Assembly: GCA_018644785.1 (NCBI GenBank) | Contig: JABGPV010000002.1 | Location: 1-64,000, forward strand | Source: Deltaproteobacteria bacterium | Lineage (GTDB): Bacteria; Desulfobacterota; DSM-4660; Desulfatiglandales; Desulfatiglandaceae | DNA: 64,000 nt | Reading direction: 5' to 3' | Shown here: one piece after another, positions 1 through 8,299 of the stretch | Layout of the letters: every line of letters begins with the position of its first letter | How positions within the stretch are numbered: position 1 is the first letter of the stretch | Notes under the pieces: generated by a model | Told to the model about the DNA's origin: nothing | What the model saw: the letters and a program-made list of their open reading frames with translations, nothing else | Databases searched by the model: none | Program-made: the position numbers and the translations under genes

Positions 1-1416
1 GAGACGCTAAACATCCTGATGCAGATCTTCCTGAACTTCTGGCTCATGGCCGTTCCCTCTACCGCGGTCGTCTGGTTCGCCGTCACCTTTATACCCCAGA
101 GAGAAACAGAACTGGCCAGCGAATACTTCAAGATTACGCCGTTGCACGAGATTGTCTGGCAAATGGGACTCTACGCGTTCATCACCACCTGGGTCACCAT
201 CGTCCTGATCTCAGTGCTGGGCTGCCTCTTTCTTCGCTGGACGGGCACCTCGCCGGGTCTGTATCCCTCGCGCGGGCTCAAGGCCGCGCTTCTCATGTAC
301 AGGCTGAAGAAGATGAACCAGATCCAGCGCCTGTGGACCTGGACCATCACCGGGCAGTACCTGCGGGCGCTCGCCGGCGTGCGCTTCACGCGCCTGGGCG
401 CCTCGGAGTGCGACGTCATGCTCAACCTCGTCCCAGAGGTTGCCAGCGCCGACTCCCAGGTGTTCTGGTCACATGGCTGTTTCACGAACATGCTCGATTG
501 CGGTGCCGAGCACACAACCCTTCGCCAGCTCGACATGCCCGCGAACTTCTTCAGCAGCAACAATTGCGTTGCGGAGTCCGGGCACTTTCCCACAAACTTC
601 CTGCTGGGTGTCTCCACCCTGGGGAATGACATACAGTTCCGGCGACAGATGCAGTCTCGGCTCGGCGAGCCCATCACGGTGGCGGGGAACCCGCCGGTTA
701 GATTTGCGAGTGCGGACTTCGAGGCGGAAAATGATGCCCATAATCTGCCGAGCTTCCCCCTCTTCCTGGCGCGTGTTTTCCTGAATGACATCTTCGGCAT
801 CGGCATTCTGCGCATCGCCGATGTGCTTGCCTATGTGGTACTGTACACTATCCTGCTGCGGTTGGATGCACACCTGGTCGTCAGTGCGTTCATTGCTTTG
901 GTTCTCGCAGAGGTCATCCTGGTTGTGTCCTGCGCCGCAATCAAGAAGCTCCTCGTCGGCAGCAGATGGGGTTCTGCTCACGCGACGCCTTTCTGGTCCT
1001 GGCGGCACTTCACCTACTTTTTCGCGCAGGACTGCTTCTTCGCCTGGTGCAAGATCCCTTTGGGAATCGCAGCCGGGACTGTGCTCTCGAACATCATCCT
1101 GCGGTGGATGGGGTGCCGGATCGGCAAACGGACCCTCATAGACTCGCCCATGCAGGCCTTCGACTGGAACGCGGTGAGCTTTGGTAACGATTGCATTGTC
1201 GCCGGCATCCTGCAGTTTCACTCCTTCGAGAACATGATGCTGAAGGTGAAACGAACCCACATCCGGGACGGCAGCGCCGTCAGCTTCGGCGCCACGGTCA
1301 TGGGCGGTGCGGTCATAGAGCCTGGGACAACGCTCTTGCCGTTGAGCCTGGTTCTGAAGGAGATGCATCTGCCCACAGCCACTTACGGGGGCAGTCCCAC
1401 GGAGGCTGTAAGATGA
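1..1416 (+). CDS. NRPS-associated terminal membrane/hexapeptide domain (Pls/PosA type), 5' end missing
   Basis: The frame is open to base 1 (gag acg cta ... upstream of the first ATG at 19), so this is the 3' end of a longer gene. About 470 residues are visible. They hold several hydrophobic segments (roughly residues 6-30, 50-75, 265-310 and 340-360) and end in a left-handed beta-helix-like stretch with hexapeptide repeats (SFGNDCIVAG, SFGATVMGGAVIEPGTTLLP). This mix of membrane helices and LbH repeats is typical of the Pls-type C-terminal module of polylysine and siderophore-like NRPS proteins. The stop overlaps the start of the phosphopantetheinyl transferase gene (ATGA), which supports an NRPS context. 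The adenylation and carrier domains would lie left of the window. The family assignment is from memory of the domain style, not from an alignment. Confidence 0.6.
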   Translation, partial: ETLNILMQIFLNFWLMAVPSTAVVWFAVTFIPQRETELASEYFKITPLHEIVWQMGLYAFITTWVTIVLISVLGCLFLRWTGTSPGLYPSRGLKAALLMYRLKKMNQIQRLWTWTITGQYLRALAGVRFTRLGASECDVMLNLVPEVASADSQVFWSHGCFTNMLDCGAEHTTLRQLDMPANFFSSNNCVAESGHFPTNFLLGVSTLGNDIQFRRQMQSRLGEPITVAGNPPVRFASADFEAENDAHNLPSFPLFLARVFLNDIFGIGILRIADVLAYVVLYTILLRLDAHLVVSAFIALVLAEVILVVSCAAIKKLLVGSRWGSAHATPFWSWRHFTYFFAQDCFFAWCKIPLGIAAGTVLSNIILRWMGCRIGKRTLIDSPMQAFDWNAVSFGNDCIVAGILQFHSFENMMLKVKRTHIRDGSAVSFGATVMGGAVIEPGTTLLPLSLVLKEMHLPTATYGGSPTEAVR

Positions 1417-2144
1417 CTGGAGGCCATAACGAGCGAATCGCCGGCCTTTTCGCCGCCGGCTCGCGTGATTTGACACCGACATCCGTGCGTCATACCGCTC
1501 ACGTGTTGTATGTGCCGGTTTCGCGCGATCCCGAGGTGACGAGGCGTTGCGCGTCGGTCCTGTCGGATACCGAACTGCAGAGAGCGGCCCGCTTTGTAAC
1601 CGAATTTGACAAGGCCCAGTTCAAACAGCGCCGGGCATTTCGCCGGTTTTGTGGCGCACTCGCGCTCGATTCGTCGCAGCCGTTATGGCAGATTGTTTTC
1701 AACGAGACAGATAACGGGCGGCCTTACCTTTGCGATTTTCCGGATTTCCGGTTTAGTTTTTCTTCCTGCCGGTTCGGTTTTCTCGGGGCGTGGTCGTCGA
1801 CACATGGGATCGGCGTCGACCTCGAAGATCAAACGAGGAATGTGGAGGCTGTTGAGCTGGCTCATCGGTTTTTTACGGGAGCTGAGGCGAATGCCGTTGA
1901 AAGGGTAGGGGGCTTGGAGCGCCTTCGGACTTTCTTCCGATTCTGGAGCCTCAAGGAAGCGGCCTTGAAATCCATCGGGGAGGGATTGCCCTTTGGCCTC
2001 GACGTCTTTGAATTTGAGTTGGACCCAAATGTGCGTATCGTTCATGCGCCCCCGGACCACGGCGGACCGGAGCAATTTGATGCCCACATGATCGAGGGAA
2101 TTGACAGTAATTGCGCCGCGCTTGTCATCCGGAGGCTGGATTGA
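1413..2144 (+). CDS. Sfp-type 4'-phosphopantetheinyl transferase
   Basis: This protein of 243 residues should transfer the phosphopantetheine arm from CoA to a carrier-protein serine. The diagnostic motifs are present: GIGVDLED, with the acidic Mg ligands, and further on FWSLKEAALKSIGEGL. Length and layout match the Sfp/EntD class rather than the short AcpS class. The ATG at 1413 overlaps the TGA of the preceding gene (ATGA), so the two are translationally coupled, and the natural substrate is probably the carrier domain of that upstream NRPS-like protein. An in-frame extension upstream of 1413 would run through the previous gene and is rejected. Confidence 0.85.
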   Translation: MTGGHNERIAGLFAAGSRDLTPTSVRHTAHVLYVPVSRDPEVTRRCASVLSDTELQRAARFVTEFDKAQFKQRRAFRRFCGALALDSSQPLWQIVFNETDNGRPYLCDFPDFRFSFSSCRFGFLGAWSSTHGIGVDLEDQTRNVEAVELAHRFFTGAEANAVERVGGLERLRTFFRFWSLKEAALKSIGEGLPFGLDVFEFELDPNVRIVHAPPDHGGPEQFDAHMIEGIDSNCAALVIRRLD

Positions 2145-2183
2145 CAGCCAATGATATATTATTGCTCATTGAGGTCATAGGTT

Positions 2184-2978
2184 TTGCGCACACATCACAC
2201 CGTTGACAACACCGACTGGCTGAAAACCGCCGCAATTATCCTGGTCGTGGTTGAGCACATCGGCTATTTCTTCATTGAAGACGCCGACTGGTGGAGCGCT
2301 TTCGGACGTCTGGCAGCTCCGCCGTTCTTCTTCCTTTTGGGTTATGCGAAGACCCGGAACGTCCCGCTCCACTGGATCTGGCTCGGTGTTATTCTGACGT
2401 TGCTCGACAGCTGGAACACCGACTGGACCTGGGTGGCACCGAACATTCTTTTGAGCCTCGCACTCATCCGCGTTGCACGTCCCCATGTGCAAATCCTTAT
2501 GAAACATCACGGCTGGGCCGCCTTCGCCATCCTCGTCTCCGTGCTTTTTGCGGTGCTGCCCATAACGGGGAACATTGTCGATTACGGCGCGGAGGGATGG
2601 CTGTGGGCACTGTTCGGTTTGTGCCAACGCATATATGTGGACGGCACAGCCCAAAGCGGAGAACCGCCCGCCCATGCGATACCAGAAAATCTACACCTGA
2701 TGCGCCTGCTGGCCTGCTTTGTGGCCGCGGTCGGCTATGTCTGGCAGGAACAAATAGAATTCTCGTTTTCTCAGATCCATTTCGCCGCAGTTATTCTGGG
2801 CGTCGGCGTTTTGTCCCTTAGCCTGTGTCTATTCCAGCGCGGCCCTAGCCGCATCCAGCCGCCGGAATCCATAGCCGGAGCCCTGCGATTCATGGGCCGG
2901 CGCACGCTGGAAATTTACGCCATTCAGCTTGCCGGTTCCGAACTCATCATAAAGTTGGTGCCCGATCTCGCCCCCTGA
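2184..2978 (+). CDS. TraX-like / acyltransferase-like integral membrane protein
   Basis: A 264-residue polytopic membrane protein with about eight hydrophobic segments. The N-terminal pattern (DWLKTAAIILVVVEHIGYFF, then FGRLAAPPFFFLLGY) resembles TraX and distant acyltransferase-3 proteins. The start is the TTG at 2184: an in-frame TAG at 2178-2180 excludes anything further upstream, and a GAGG lies at 2171. It follows the phosphopantetheinyl transferase by 39 bases on the same strand and probably belongs to the same transcript. A role in acylation or export of the peptide product is only a guess. Confidence 0.6.
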   Translation: MRTHHTVDNTDWLKTAAIILVVVEHIGYFFIEDADWWSAFGRLAAPPFFFLLGYAKTRNVPLHWIWLGVILTLLDSWNTDWTWVAPNILLSLALIRVARPHVQILMKHHGWAAFAILVSVLFAVLPITGNIVDYGAEGWLWALFGLCQRIYVDGTAQSGEPPAHAIPENLHLMRLLACFVAAVGYVWQEQIEFSFSQIHFAAVILGVGVLSLSLCLFQRGPSRIQPPESIAGALRFMGRRTLEIYAIQLAGSELIIKLVPDLAP

Positions 2979-3082
2979 CTGTTGCGCCGATCTTGTCATC
3001 CGAAACTTGGCCTGACGTGGCAGCAAGGGAGCTGTCTTCAGAACAAGCCTTCCCAGGTGTTACAGATCAGATGGGGCCACCT

Positions 3083-3490
3083 CTATTTGATCATTATGGG
3101 TTCCCATAAGGAACTGTCCGGACAATCACAAATATTGTCAAACTTCTTCTTGTCTACCTCCTGAGCTGGGGAACCGTTGTAACCATCCATAAACATACCC
3201 CACTTCTCCATGGAAGGTGCTTTTATAACAAACAAAAAATCATGTTCACCCATATGGGCGACAACCGGGAAATGCACAGAGGCCTGCAGCTGATCACCAC
3301 CTTTCATTTTCTTTGCAGCATTGAGCCACTCCGAAGCAGCTGCTACCACATCCTTCTCAGTTGCATCTTCGTCCTGCTGACAGTGAAAGATCTGAATGAC
3401 TTCAGCCGAGTAAGCCGGAACCGCTACAAACATCAGCATGAAAGCAAGCGTCACCATGGAAACAAACGTCAACCGCACTATTGTGTTCAT
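3083..3490 (-). CDS. small secreted protein of unknown function
   Basis: A 135-residue protein with a clear Sec signal peptide (hydrophobic VSMVTLAFMLMFVAVPAYSA, likely cleavage after AYSA). The mature part begins EVIQIFHCQQDEDATEKDV and ends with a Cys-rich tail containing CDCPDSSLW. I do not recognise the family. The alternating pattern suggests a small alpha/beta fold such as a dimeric ferredoxin-like barrel, but that is a guess. Of two consecutive ATGs the second (3490) has the better spacing (7 nt) to the GGAGG upstream. It is convergent with the TraX-like gene and not obviously in an operon. Confidence 0.6.
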   Translation of the reverse strand: MNTIVRLTFVSMVTLAFMLMFVAVPAYSAEVIQIFHCQQDEDATEKDVVAAASEWLNAAKKMKGGDQLQASVHFPVVAHMGEHDFLFVIKAPSMEKWGMFMDGYNGSPAQEVDKKKFDNICDCPDSSLWEPIMIK

Positions 3491-3687
3491 CATGTATCCT
3501 CCTCTTTTTGGGTTTTGCCAATCATTCTATGTAAGAACGAAAGACTTTGTCAAAGCAAAATAGTTTTGAATATTTCGAAAAATTCTTAAAGGCGGCTCCC
3601 GGCCATCAACATTTCGCGTAGTCAATTACCATGGGCATTCTCGATCTTCCGTTTTCTGAAGCCGACCGACACGAAAGAACTTGATGA

Positions 3688-4656
3688 TCAGGTCACGTAT
3701 CTCTCTTCAGTCAGGTATCTGGTCAAGTGATCGTTGAGCAAAGTAACGATTCTGAGCTTTTTGTCGGTCTTCTTCGCTTCCCGCATGGCAAAGTAAACGT
3801 TCGCCCCCGACGACACACCGCAATAGAGACCTTCCTCCCGCCACAGCCTGTGCGTCATCTCGCGGGCCTCAGCATCCGTGATCCGCACGAGCGCATCGAC
3901 CGCTCCCGACTTGAGCATCCTGGAAACAATCCCGCCCTTGATTTCAGTTACTGGGAAATCCATACCCGGATGCCAAAGCTCCTTGGAGCTTGCCGGTTGG
4001 ATGCCGATGACTTTTACATTAGGGCATGCCTTCTTCAGGACCTCTCCAATACCCAGCAGGCTTCCGCCCGTGCCTATGGACTGAACGAAAACATCAACAT
4101 GGCCGTCTGTCTGATCGAGGATCTCCTCGGCTGTAATGTGGTGGGATTTGACGTTAGTTTCATTGCTGAACTGGCGGGCCCACCAGACGCTTGAATCCGC
4201 TTTTTCGTCATCCAGGCAAAGCTGTCTTCCCGGGAGTTCCACTTCGGAACCGGCAATACTTCTTTCTTTCAGGCCTTCAGTGTCCTCAGATTCCATAAGC
4301 CTGACCTCGGCGCCGACGTTCTTCATCATCTTCTCTTTTTCACTTCCGGCCTTCCCGGGCATGGTTTCATAGATCGTCACGTTGTAGCCCTTGAGCCTCC
4401 CTATGGTCGACAAGGCGAACCCCGTGTTGCCGGTGCTCGATTCTATGATGGTGGCACCGGGCTTGATTTGCCCCGACTTTTCGGCTTCTTCAATCATCTC
4501 AAGAGCGATTCTGTCTTTCAGACTTCCGGATGGATTCAGATACTCCAGCTTGACGAGTATCTCGGACGTCACATCCGCACAGATATTGTTCAATCGCACC
4601 ATGGGGGTGTTTCCAATCAGCTCGAGGACACTGTCGTGTATCTTCTTATCCGTCAT
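3688..4656 (-). CDS. sbnA: SbnA-like PLP-dependent synthase (cysteine synthase fold)
   Basis: A 322-residue fold-type II PLP enzyme. PLP lysine K47 sits in NPSGSLKDRI, the substrate loop is SSTGNTGF, and the phosphate-binding glycine loop is SIGTGGSLLG. Cysteine synthases share all of these, so the assignment rests on the partner: the gene directly upstream in the same operon is SbnB-like. In staphyloferrin B biosynthesis the SbnA/SbnB pair makes L-2,3-diaminopropionate from O-phosphoserine and glutamate. The ATG at 4656 is preferred over 4665 because GGGA lies 9 nt upstream of it. Ordinary O-acetylserine sulfhydrylase is the alternative. Confidence 0.72.
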   Translation of the reverse strand: MTDKKIHDSVLELIGNTPMVRLNNICADVTSEILVKLEYLNPSGSLKDRIALEMIEEAEKSGQIKPGATIIESSTGNTGFALSTIGRLKGYNVTIYETMPGKAGSEKEKMMKNVGAEVRLMESEDTEGLKERSIAGSEVELPGRQLCLDDEKADSSVWWARQFSNETNVKSHHITAEEILDQTDGHVDVFVQSIGTGGSLLGIGEVLKKACPNVKVIGIQPASSKELWHPGMDFPVTEIKGGIVSRMLKSGAVDALVRITDAEAREMTHRLWREEGLYCGVSSGANVYFAMREAKKTDKKLRIVTLLNDHLTRYLTEERYVT

Positions 4657-4678
4657 CTCATGCATTCCCGATGGCCTG

Positions 4679-5644
4679 TTACTCAAGCTCCCGGCCCAAA
4701 CCCATCTCCCTTGCCTTCTCCAGGTAATACTTACCGATAGCGATGTCGAATACGGCCATGCCCATGGGGTTGAACATAACCGCTTCTTCCGCTGGATAGT
4801 CTGCCATGCAGTTATGAACCACCACATCCGCGATAGATTTTGTGTCTTGTGCCATCAGGCCTCTATTCAGATGCATCATTTCAAGATCCGTCTTCTCGCG
4901 GCAGCATTCTTCCCAGTCGTCGACGATGATTGCCTTTGTGTAGTCCAGAATGTCTACCTTGTAGTCCCGGAGTGAACAGTTCAGCTGCAGGGAGCCGGTT
5001 TTCGGCGGCAGGTCTACATACGGCGCTTTGGAAACAGTACAGGTGATGAAGATATCCGTATCCGTATAGGCTTCCTGCCAGCTATCAACAACTACGACCT
5101 TGTCTTTATAAGGGCTGTCTATTTCGTCCTTATCTATTTCGCGTAGATCATACAGAAAAATCTTGTCCAGTTTGCCGCCCATAACGGAGGTCGCCATTTG
5201 GAAATGATGCCGGCCGATCGGGCCCCATCCGATAATCGCAAGGTTGATTTTCTCCATGGGCCTGGCCTTAAGGAAATAACGGATCATCAGACCTGAGACA
5301 GAGCTTGTGCGTATGATGCTCAGAAGGGCAGTGTTGATGATGCTTAAGGGTTCGCCCGTTTCCGCCTTGTTCAGAATCACAACGGCATGGGCCCGGGGAA
5401 TGGCATTATCAATATTGCCCGGAAAACTGGCGATCCACTTTATTCCGGAGAGATTCACTTTTCCGCCAACGAACGCCGGCATGGCGATGATCCGGTTTGC
5501 GGGGTTTCTATACCTCAAGTAGGGCTTCACGGGCTGGGCGAAATCCTTCATATCGAGACACACCACAGCGTCTTCAATGGCATCGATGGTGTCATTCCAG
5601 TTCAGCCCAACGTCCCGCAGGTCCTTCTCGTTCAAATAACGCAC
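4679..5644 (-). CDS. sbnB: SbnB-like 2,3-diaminopropionate biosynthesis dehydrogenase (ornithine cyclodeaminase family)
   Basis: A 321-residue member of the ornithine cyclodeaminase/mu-crystallin family, with the nucleotide-binding loop IIGWGPIGRHH in the second half and a conserved stretch FPGNIDNAIPRAHAVVILN in the first. In the SbnA/SbnB route this type of enzyme oxidatively cleaves the amino-acid adduct made by SbnA, releasing 2,3-diaminopropionate and 2-oxoglutarate. The start is a GTG with AAGGAG 6 nt upstream. It is the first gene of a two-gene operon with the SbnA-like gene, 22 bases apart. Diaminopropionate is a known NRPS building block, which fits the NRPS genes at the left end of the window. 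Confidence 0.75.
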   Translation of the reverse strand: MRYLNEKDLRDVGLNWNDTIDAIEDAVVCLDMKDFAQPVKPYLRYRNPANRIIAMPAFVGGKVNLSGIKWIASFPGNIDNAIPRAHAVVILNKAETGEPLSIINTALLSIIRTSSVSGLMIRYFLKARPMEKINLAIIGWGPIGRHHFQMATSVMGGKLDKIFLYDLREIDKDEIDSPYKDKVVVVDSWQEAYTDTDIFITCTVSKAPYVDLPPKTGSLQLNCSLRDYKVDILDYTKAIIVDDWEECCREKTDLEMMHLNRGLMAQDTKSIADVVVHNCMADYPAEEAVMFNPMGMAVFDIAIGKYYLEKAREMGLGRELE

Positions 5645-5748
5645 TTTGGTCTCCTTCTTGTCTTGGAAATTGTGGAGAATGAAGCCCTTCTTGTGGGAAC
5701 CATGTCGGTAATGATAAGATTAGAAAAAGCATCATATCTTCCTGCTCT

Positions 5749-6849
5749 TTACCGGCTCACAGGAATGGTCAATATGGGTGCGGCCCTCTGATCAGCGGCC
5801 GCCGCAATGCTGACAGACCATAGCATCCGAACCATATGGTAGAACAGCTTTGTGTGCATATCGGTCTGATCGATATAATACCAATACCCACGGTATTTTA
5901 CAGACACCGCAGCCCCTTCAGGCTTCCCTTCCGACGTATGAATATAAAGGTCTTTCCCGGCCAGACCAGGGGTTGGACTGGGATGTACCAGCCCAGCGGC
6001 AACATGCTCTTCCGGTATTTCAATGGCTGCCCTAAGGATCTCAATCAGGTCGAATAGGGACCGAGTTGATATGGCGACGCCTTCCCAATCCCGTCCTTTG
6101 ATGGAAAAGTGGACCGGGATGATGATATCTTGTGATTCGTCTAACGGCATGGAAAGTCCGAGGAGTTTAAGATACTCGCGTACCTTCCCAGAGTGGGCGG
6201 GCACATAACCGGTAATCAGGATATCAAAGGGGATCTCTTCTCTCGGATCCTCCACCCACTGCAACACACACGCCTGATCCAACGCTTTATTGAGTTCTAC
6301 AAAGCGATTGAATCGATGATCGGGCTCAGCCGATGGTCCTTCAAGAAAGTCGGGGTTTCGCAGATCATTGATTCGGTTTGCAAGCATGGTGAGATAGGCC
6401 GTCTGGGTGGTTACAGCGCGAATGATCAATACCAGGATGTCTAATGGGATGGGCGAGAGCAACTGCCGAAGATATCGCTCACCTTGAACCGGCACATAAG
6501 TAATTGTTGGGTTTTCCTCGTAGGCAAAGCCGGCACTAAACGGAACCAGGTTTCCTTTATAGCTGTCGCTAGGCCCAATACCGACTTGAGCACCGGCTCT
6601 TGAGCCGAAACGAACGTTGGCTGCCACCCCGCTTACAGCCATGAGCGAGAACGTCTCCCTGTAGCGACCCTTGATTATAGCGAGAAGCATCTGCTCGTCT
6701 TCGGTCTTGTTGATCGCTTCGTTGTAATCTGCTCGTCCCATGCTGATAGATTTGGGTCCCACCATGGCGCATCCGGATAAGAGACACAAAACCGGGAAGA
6801 GGCTTGCAAACATTCGCAGACCCCGAATCCTGTGTCCATAGAGGCGCAT
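5749..6849 (-). CDS. outer-membrane-associated lipoprotein of unknown function
   Basis: About 366 residues with a lipoprotein signal: basic start MRLYGHRIRGLRM, a hydrophobic core and the lipobox LLSGC. I do not recognise a catalytic motif. The gene lies 20 bases downstream of the FadL-type channel gene on the same strand, so it probably works with that channel or with the sulfatase in the cell envelope. The ATG at 6849 is chosen because it gives a normal lipoprotein signal and has AAGGAG about 12 nt upstream. A longer start at 6882 would overlap the upstream gene and add an unusual N-tail. Confidence 0.6.
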   Translation of the reverse strand: MRLYGHRIRGLRMFASLFPVLCLLSGCAMVGPKSISMGRADYNEAINKTEDEQMLLAIIKGRYRETFSLMAVSGVAANVRFGSRAGAQVGIGPSDSYKGNLVPFSAGFAYEENPTITYVPVQGERYLRQLLSPIPLDILVLIIRAVTTQTAYLTMLANRINDLRNPDFLEGPSAEPDHRFNRFVELNKALDQACVLQWVEDPREEIPFDILITGYVPAHSGKVREYLKLLGLSMPLDESQDIIIPVHFSIKGRDWEGVAISTRSLFDLIEILRAAIEIPEEHVAAGLVHPSPTPGLAGKDLYIHTSEGKPEGAAVSVKYRGYWYYIDQTDMHTKLFYHMVRMLWSVSIAAAADQRAAPILTIPVSR

Positions 6850-6869
6850 TCTTATTGCAATCTCCTTCG

Positions 6870-8207
6870 TTAAAATGTCCAATTAAAGTATACGCCTAAA
6901 AAAAGTGTTCCGATGTTCTCATAAGACCCCACCAGATCTCCTCGCTGACCCACCGCCACGGGGAGCGTGCTTTGCAGGTTGGTGTCAAGTGTCCCGCCGT
7001 ACAGATACTCGGCCGCAACACCCCACTTGAAACTCTTGCTCACCTGATTTTCGGCGCCCGCGCCGAACCGCCAGGCCGAATTGGCCGGCAACATGGGTGA
7101 GACGCTGGATCCGTCCTGGAAATCCGTGTCATAGGCAATGCCGAAGTTGAGCAGCCACGGCGCACTGATGCGGTATTGGGCGCCCGTAGCGAAATGCCAG
7201 GTATCTTTGAAATCGAGTTCCTGGGTCAGGCTGGTGGGATTGAGTGTATCTTCGATGCCAAACATCATCTGCCCGAATTTAGACCACTGTTGCCACCCCA
7301 CGCTGCCGAGCACGGCCCATCGATCGCTTACCTGGGAGAAAATGCTCCCCATCAACTGCTGTGGCACATTGATGCCCACGTTGATGGTCGAGTTCGTCAT
7401 CCCTCGCCGGTCGAGAAGTTTTTGAATGCCCGGCGCCAGGTTTGAGAACTCCGCTTGTGCACTGAAGTTTAGATTTACCTGGGAATTCCAGGTGAATCCA
7501 AAACGTGTCCCTTCCGTGAATTCGTAAAGCAGCCCCAGGTTGACCCCCCAACCCCAGGCGTTGTCATCCATCTTGAGTTGTCCATCGCCATAGTGGGGAT
7601 TCACATTATTAATGGCCACCTTGTTTTTGTAAATCCCGTTCATTGCCGTGACGCTCCCCCCCAGAGACAGTTTCGAGGTCACTTTGTAGGCAATGGCCGG
7701 TACAAAGGAAAGCCCCACCAACGTTCCCTCCTGTACGTAATAACGGCCCACCCAGTTATCATTGTATTTCATGGGGGCGCCGAAATTTCCGGTCATGGCA
7801 AAACCGAGCTTCAAATCCGGTGAGACGCTGTAACTGAAAAACCCGCCACCACCGAAGAACAATCCATCGGACCCGAATACCTTGCCCCCGTCATCACTGC
7901 CCAGCCCGGGGGATGTGCCGGCGCCGGGGGAAAACTTCAGGTTGCTGAAATCAAGCTGGCCTGCCGCCAGAATCTGAGCACCATCCAACCGGGTCATACC
8001 TGCCGGGTTGGTAAAAACGGTGGCGGCATCCTGGGCCCTCACATTATAGCCCGCCGAGGCCAAACCCACGTCGGCCGTTCCGATCTCGTAAGCAATCAGT
8101 CCCCCGGCCATGGCCGGTATGGCACTGATAAGAAACAACCCGAATATCAGTGATGACAAAACGAAAATGAATTTTCTATCGCAAATTGCCTCTTTCCGTG
8201 TAAACAT
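6870..8207 (-). CDS. FadL/TodX-type outer-membrane hydrophobic-compound channel
   Basis: A protein of about 445 residues with a signal peptide ending ISAIPAMA, followed by the FadL/OmpP1 hallmark region (AYEIGTADVGLASAGY, then AATVFTNPAGMTRLDG). It ends in an aromatic-terminated beta strand (LGVYFNWTF), typical of outer-membrane beta-barrels. FadL-type proteins move long-chain fatty acids or aromatic hydrocarbons across the outer membrane. The ATG at 8207 has AGGTGGA 6 nt upstream; a GTG at 8216 is the alternative. It sits between the arylsulfatase and the lipoprotein on one strand, suggesting uptake of a hydrophobic sulfate ester or its product. Confidence 0.85.
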   Translation of the reverse strand: MFTRKEAICDRKFIFVLSSLIFGLFLISAIPAMAGGLIAYEIGTADVGLASAGYNVRAQDAATVFTNPAGMTRLDGAQILAAGQLDFSNLKFSPGAGTSPGLGSDDGGKVFGSDGLFFGGGGFFSYSVSPDLKLGFAMTGNFGAPMKYNDNWVGRYYVQEGTLVGLSFVPAIAYKVTSKLSLGGSVTAMNGIYKNKVAINNVNPHYGDGQLKMDDNAWGWGVNLGLLYEFTEGTRFGFTWNSQVNLNFSAQAEFSNLAPGIQKLLDRRGMTNSTINVGINVPQQLMGSIFSQVSDRWAVLGSVGWQQWSKFGQMMFGIEDTLNPTSLTQELDFKDTWHFATGAQYRISAPWLLNFGIAYDTDFQDGSSVSPMLPANSAWRFGAGAENQVSKSFKWGVAAEYLYGGTLDTNLQSTLPVAVGQRGDLVGSYENIGTLFLGVYFNWTF

Positions 8208-8299
8208 AAATTCCACCTAATTGGCATCTAACAATGAAAACGGATCCCGCTTGTCCGAAACGCGAGGACTGCAACCACGCGTCGCCCATTACGCGAGCA

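Noticed and set aside
469..1482. Long minus-strand open frame of 337 codons
   Set aside because: It lies opposite the NRPS-associated domain and phosphopantetheinyl transferase start and shows low-complexity charged sequence only.
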